NCBI GenBank assembly: GCA_024635855.1 | Contig: JAGXHZ010000056.1 | Span: 1-6,074, forward strand | DNA: 6,074 nt | Direction: 5' to 3' | From: Sulfuricurvum sp. | GTDB lineage: Bacteria > Campylobacterota > Campylobacteria > Campylobacterales > Sulfurimonadaceae | In this document: one piece after another, positions 5,355 to 6,074 of the stretch | Layout of the letters: the number at the start of each line of letters is the position of its first letter | How positions within the stretch are numbered: position 1 is the first letter of the stretch | Position numbers and translations under genes: made by a program | Notes under the pieces: model-generated | Database searches by the model: none | What the model saw: only the letters and a program-made list of their open reading frames with translations | Told to the model about the DNA's origin: nothing

Positions 5355-6071
5355 ATGAAACAGGGGTATACACAAGTCAAACGTATGACTCCGATCATGC
5401 GAGTCATGCATTGGATAAATGTGATTTGTTTGGTTGGATCGATTGCTACAGGACTTTATATCGGACACCCGTATTATCAGACGTTTATAGCTGATGGTGC
5501 CGTTGATAAATACGTCATGGCATGGAACCGCTATGGTCATTTTATCATTGCGATCATTTTTGACGTGACATCGATTGTTATCGCCTATTTGTACTTTTTC
5601 AGTCGATTTGAAAAACCGTATAAAAAGGTGATTCCGAATGCCAAAAATATTTTGGAATTCAAAAATGTTTTAGTGAATTTAATAACCTTAAACCGTAGAA
5701 ATGAGTTGAATTCAGAGCATGCAGACAGTTTCAATACCGTTTATTTTACGATTTTTCATTTGCTGCTTATTTGGATGCTTCTCACGGGGCTTCAACTCTA
5801 TGTGCATGGGTTGGGTTCAGGGACAAGTTCAATCGGTGCGTGGTGGCCGTGGATGTTACATGCAGCAACGGATTGGACATTGTATGTAACCGGCGGAAGT
5901 AAAATGGATGTTCGCATGTCACATCATTTGACCATGTGGTTTATTATCTGCTGGGTCGTATTTCATATCTACTACCAAGTGTGGAGAACTATTTTCTGGA
6001 AAGAGGGCGATATCGGAATCGTTATCAGCGGAACGAAGTTTGTAAAAGACGATTCACCAAAAAGTGAATAA
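5355..6071 (+). CDS. hydC: Hydrogenase cytochrome b subunit (quinone-reducing membrane anchor)
   Basis: This 238-residue membrane protein takes electrons from the HydA Fe-S chain and delivers them to the quinone pool (menaquinone in Campylobacterota) through two b hemes. Four hydrophobic segments are visible, at about 19-37, 60-83, 128-150 and 188-210. Histidines sit at family positions: H19 in RVMHW, H62 in RYGH, and H190/H191 and H204 in the last helix (RMSHHLTMW and FHIYY); H135 lies in the third helix. The pattern is that of the HyaC/HydC family (Ni/Fe-hydrogenase b-type cytochrome). The family is known to supply heme ligands from the first, second and fourth helices; the exact assignment here is inference. 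A charged loop (about 84-125) separates helices 2 and 3. The length is normal, and the gene ends 3 bp before the window edge, so the continuation of the operon cannot be seen. Confidence 0.95.
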   Translation: MKQGYTQVKRMTPIMRVMHWINVICLVGSIATGLYIGHPYYQTFIADGAVDKYVMAWNRYGHFIIAIIFDVTSIVIAYLYFFSRFEKPYKKVIPNAKNILEFKNVLVNLITLNRRNELNSEHADSFNTVYFTIFHLLLIWMLLTGLQLYVHGLGSGTSSIGAWWPWMLHAATDWTLYVTGGSKMDVRMSHHLTMWFIICWVVFHIYYQVWRTIFWKEGDIGIVISGTKFVKDDSPKSE

Positions 6072-6074
6072 AAG

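Noticed and set aside
4739..5407. Minus-strand open frame of 222 codons across the end of hydB and the start of hydC
   Set aside because: It crosses a real gene junction antisense, with no domain and no ribosome binding site, and is a frame shadow.
1..6074. tRNA, rRNA, CRISPR array, riboswitch, insertion sequence
   Set aside because: No cloverleaf, no array of direct repeats with spacers, no aptamer-like leader and no transposase or terminal inverted repeats were seen on either strand.

Overview
The window looks like a chromosomal fragment from a Campylobacterota (epsilonproteobacterial) chemolithotroph of the Sulfuricurvum/Sulfurimonas/Sulfurospirillum kind. This is inferred from the compact hydA-hydB-hydC layout, the long N-terminal extension of the hydrogenase small subunit, and the overall protein style. 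No rRNA or other phylogenetic marker is present, so the genus is a guess. All genes are on the + strand.

Positions 1-1511 are accessory in character. They hold the tail of a minimal nucleotidyltransferase (MNT) gene, overlapped by 11 bp by a small HEPN-domain gene, together a typical MNT/HEPN toxin-antitoxin-like pair. Directly behind the HEPN stop codon, in the same frame, is a 32-codon stretch that reads as the C-terminal end of a second, different MNT protein whose catalytic N-terminal half is missing. Next comes a conspicuously AT-rich gene for a 273-residue protein with two N-terminal membrane helices and a cytoplasmic helical domain resembling DUF4145/HEPN-like domains. Its function is unknown.

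Positions 1567-2166 encode a cysteine- and phenylalanine-rich pentapeptide-repeat protein with the overall plan of the Qnr-like family. The intergenic stretch 2167-2337 holds a REP-like imperfect palindrome, a very AT-rich segment, a perfect 6-4-6 inverted repeat with CRP/FNR-type geometry, and a strong ribosome binding site.

Positions 2338-6071 are a tightly packed operon for a membrane-bound, periplasm-facing uptake [NiFe] hydrogenase. It encodes the Tat-exported small subunit HydA with its C-terminal membrane anchor, the catalytic large subunit HydB, and the di-heme cytochrome b HydC that would pass electrons to the quinone pool. hydA and hydB overlap by 8 bp, and the hydC ribosome binding site overlaps the hydB stop. 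Maturation genes such as the HydB C-terminal protease are expected beyond the right edge but are not in the window.

The most notable observation is in HydA. The normally invariant CxxC that supplies two ligands to the proximal [4Fe-4S] cluster reads C-A-G-N, so one ligand is asparagine, while every other Fe-S ligand and the whole NiFe site are intact.
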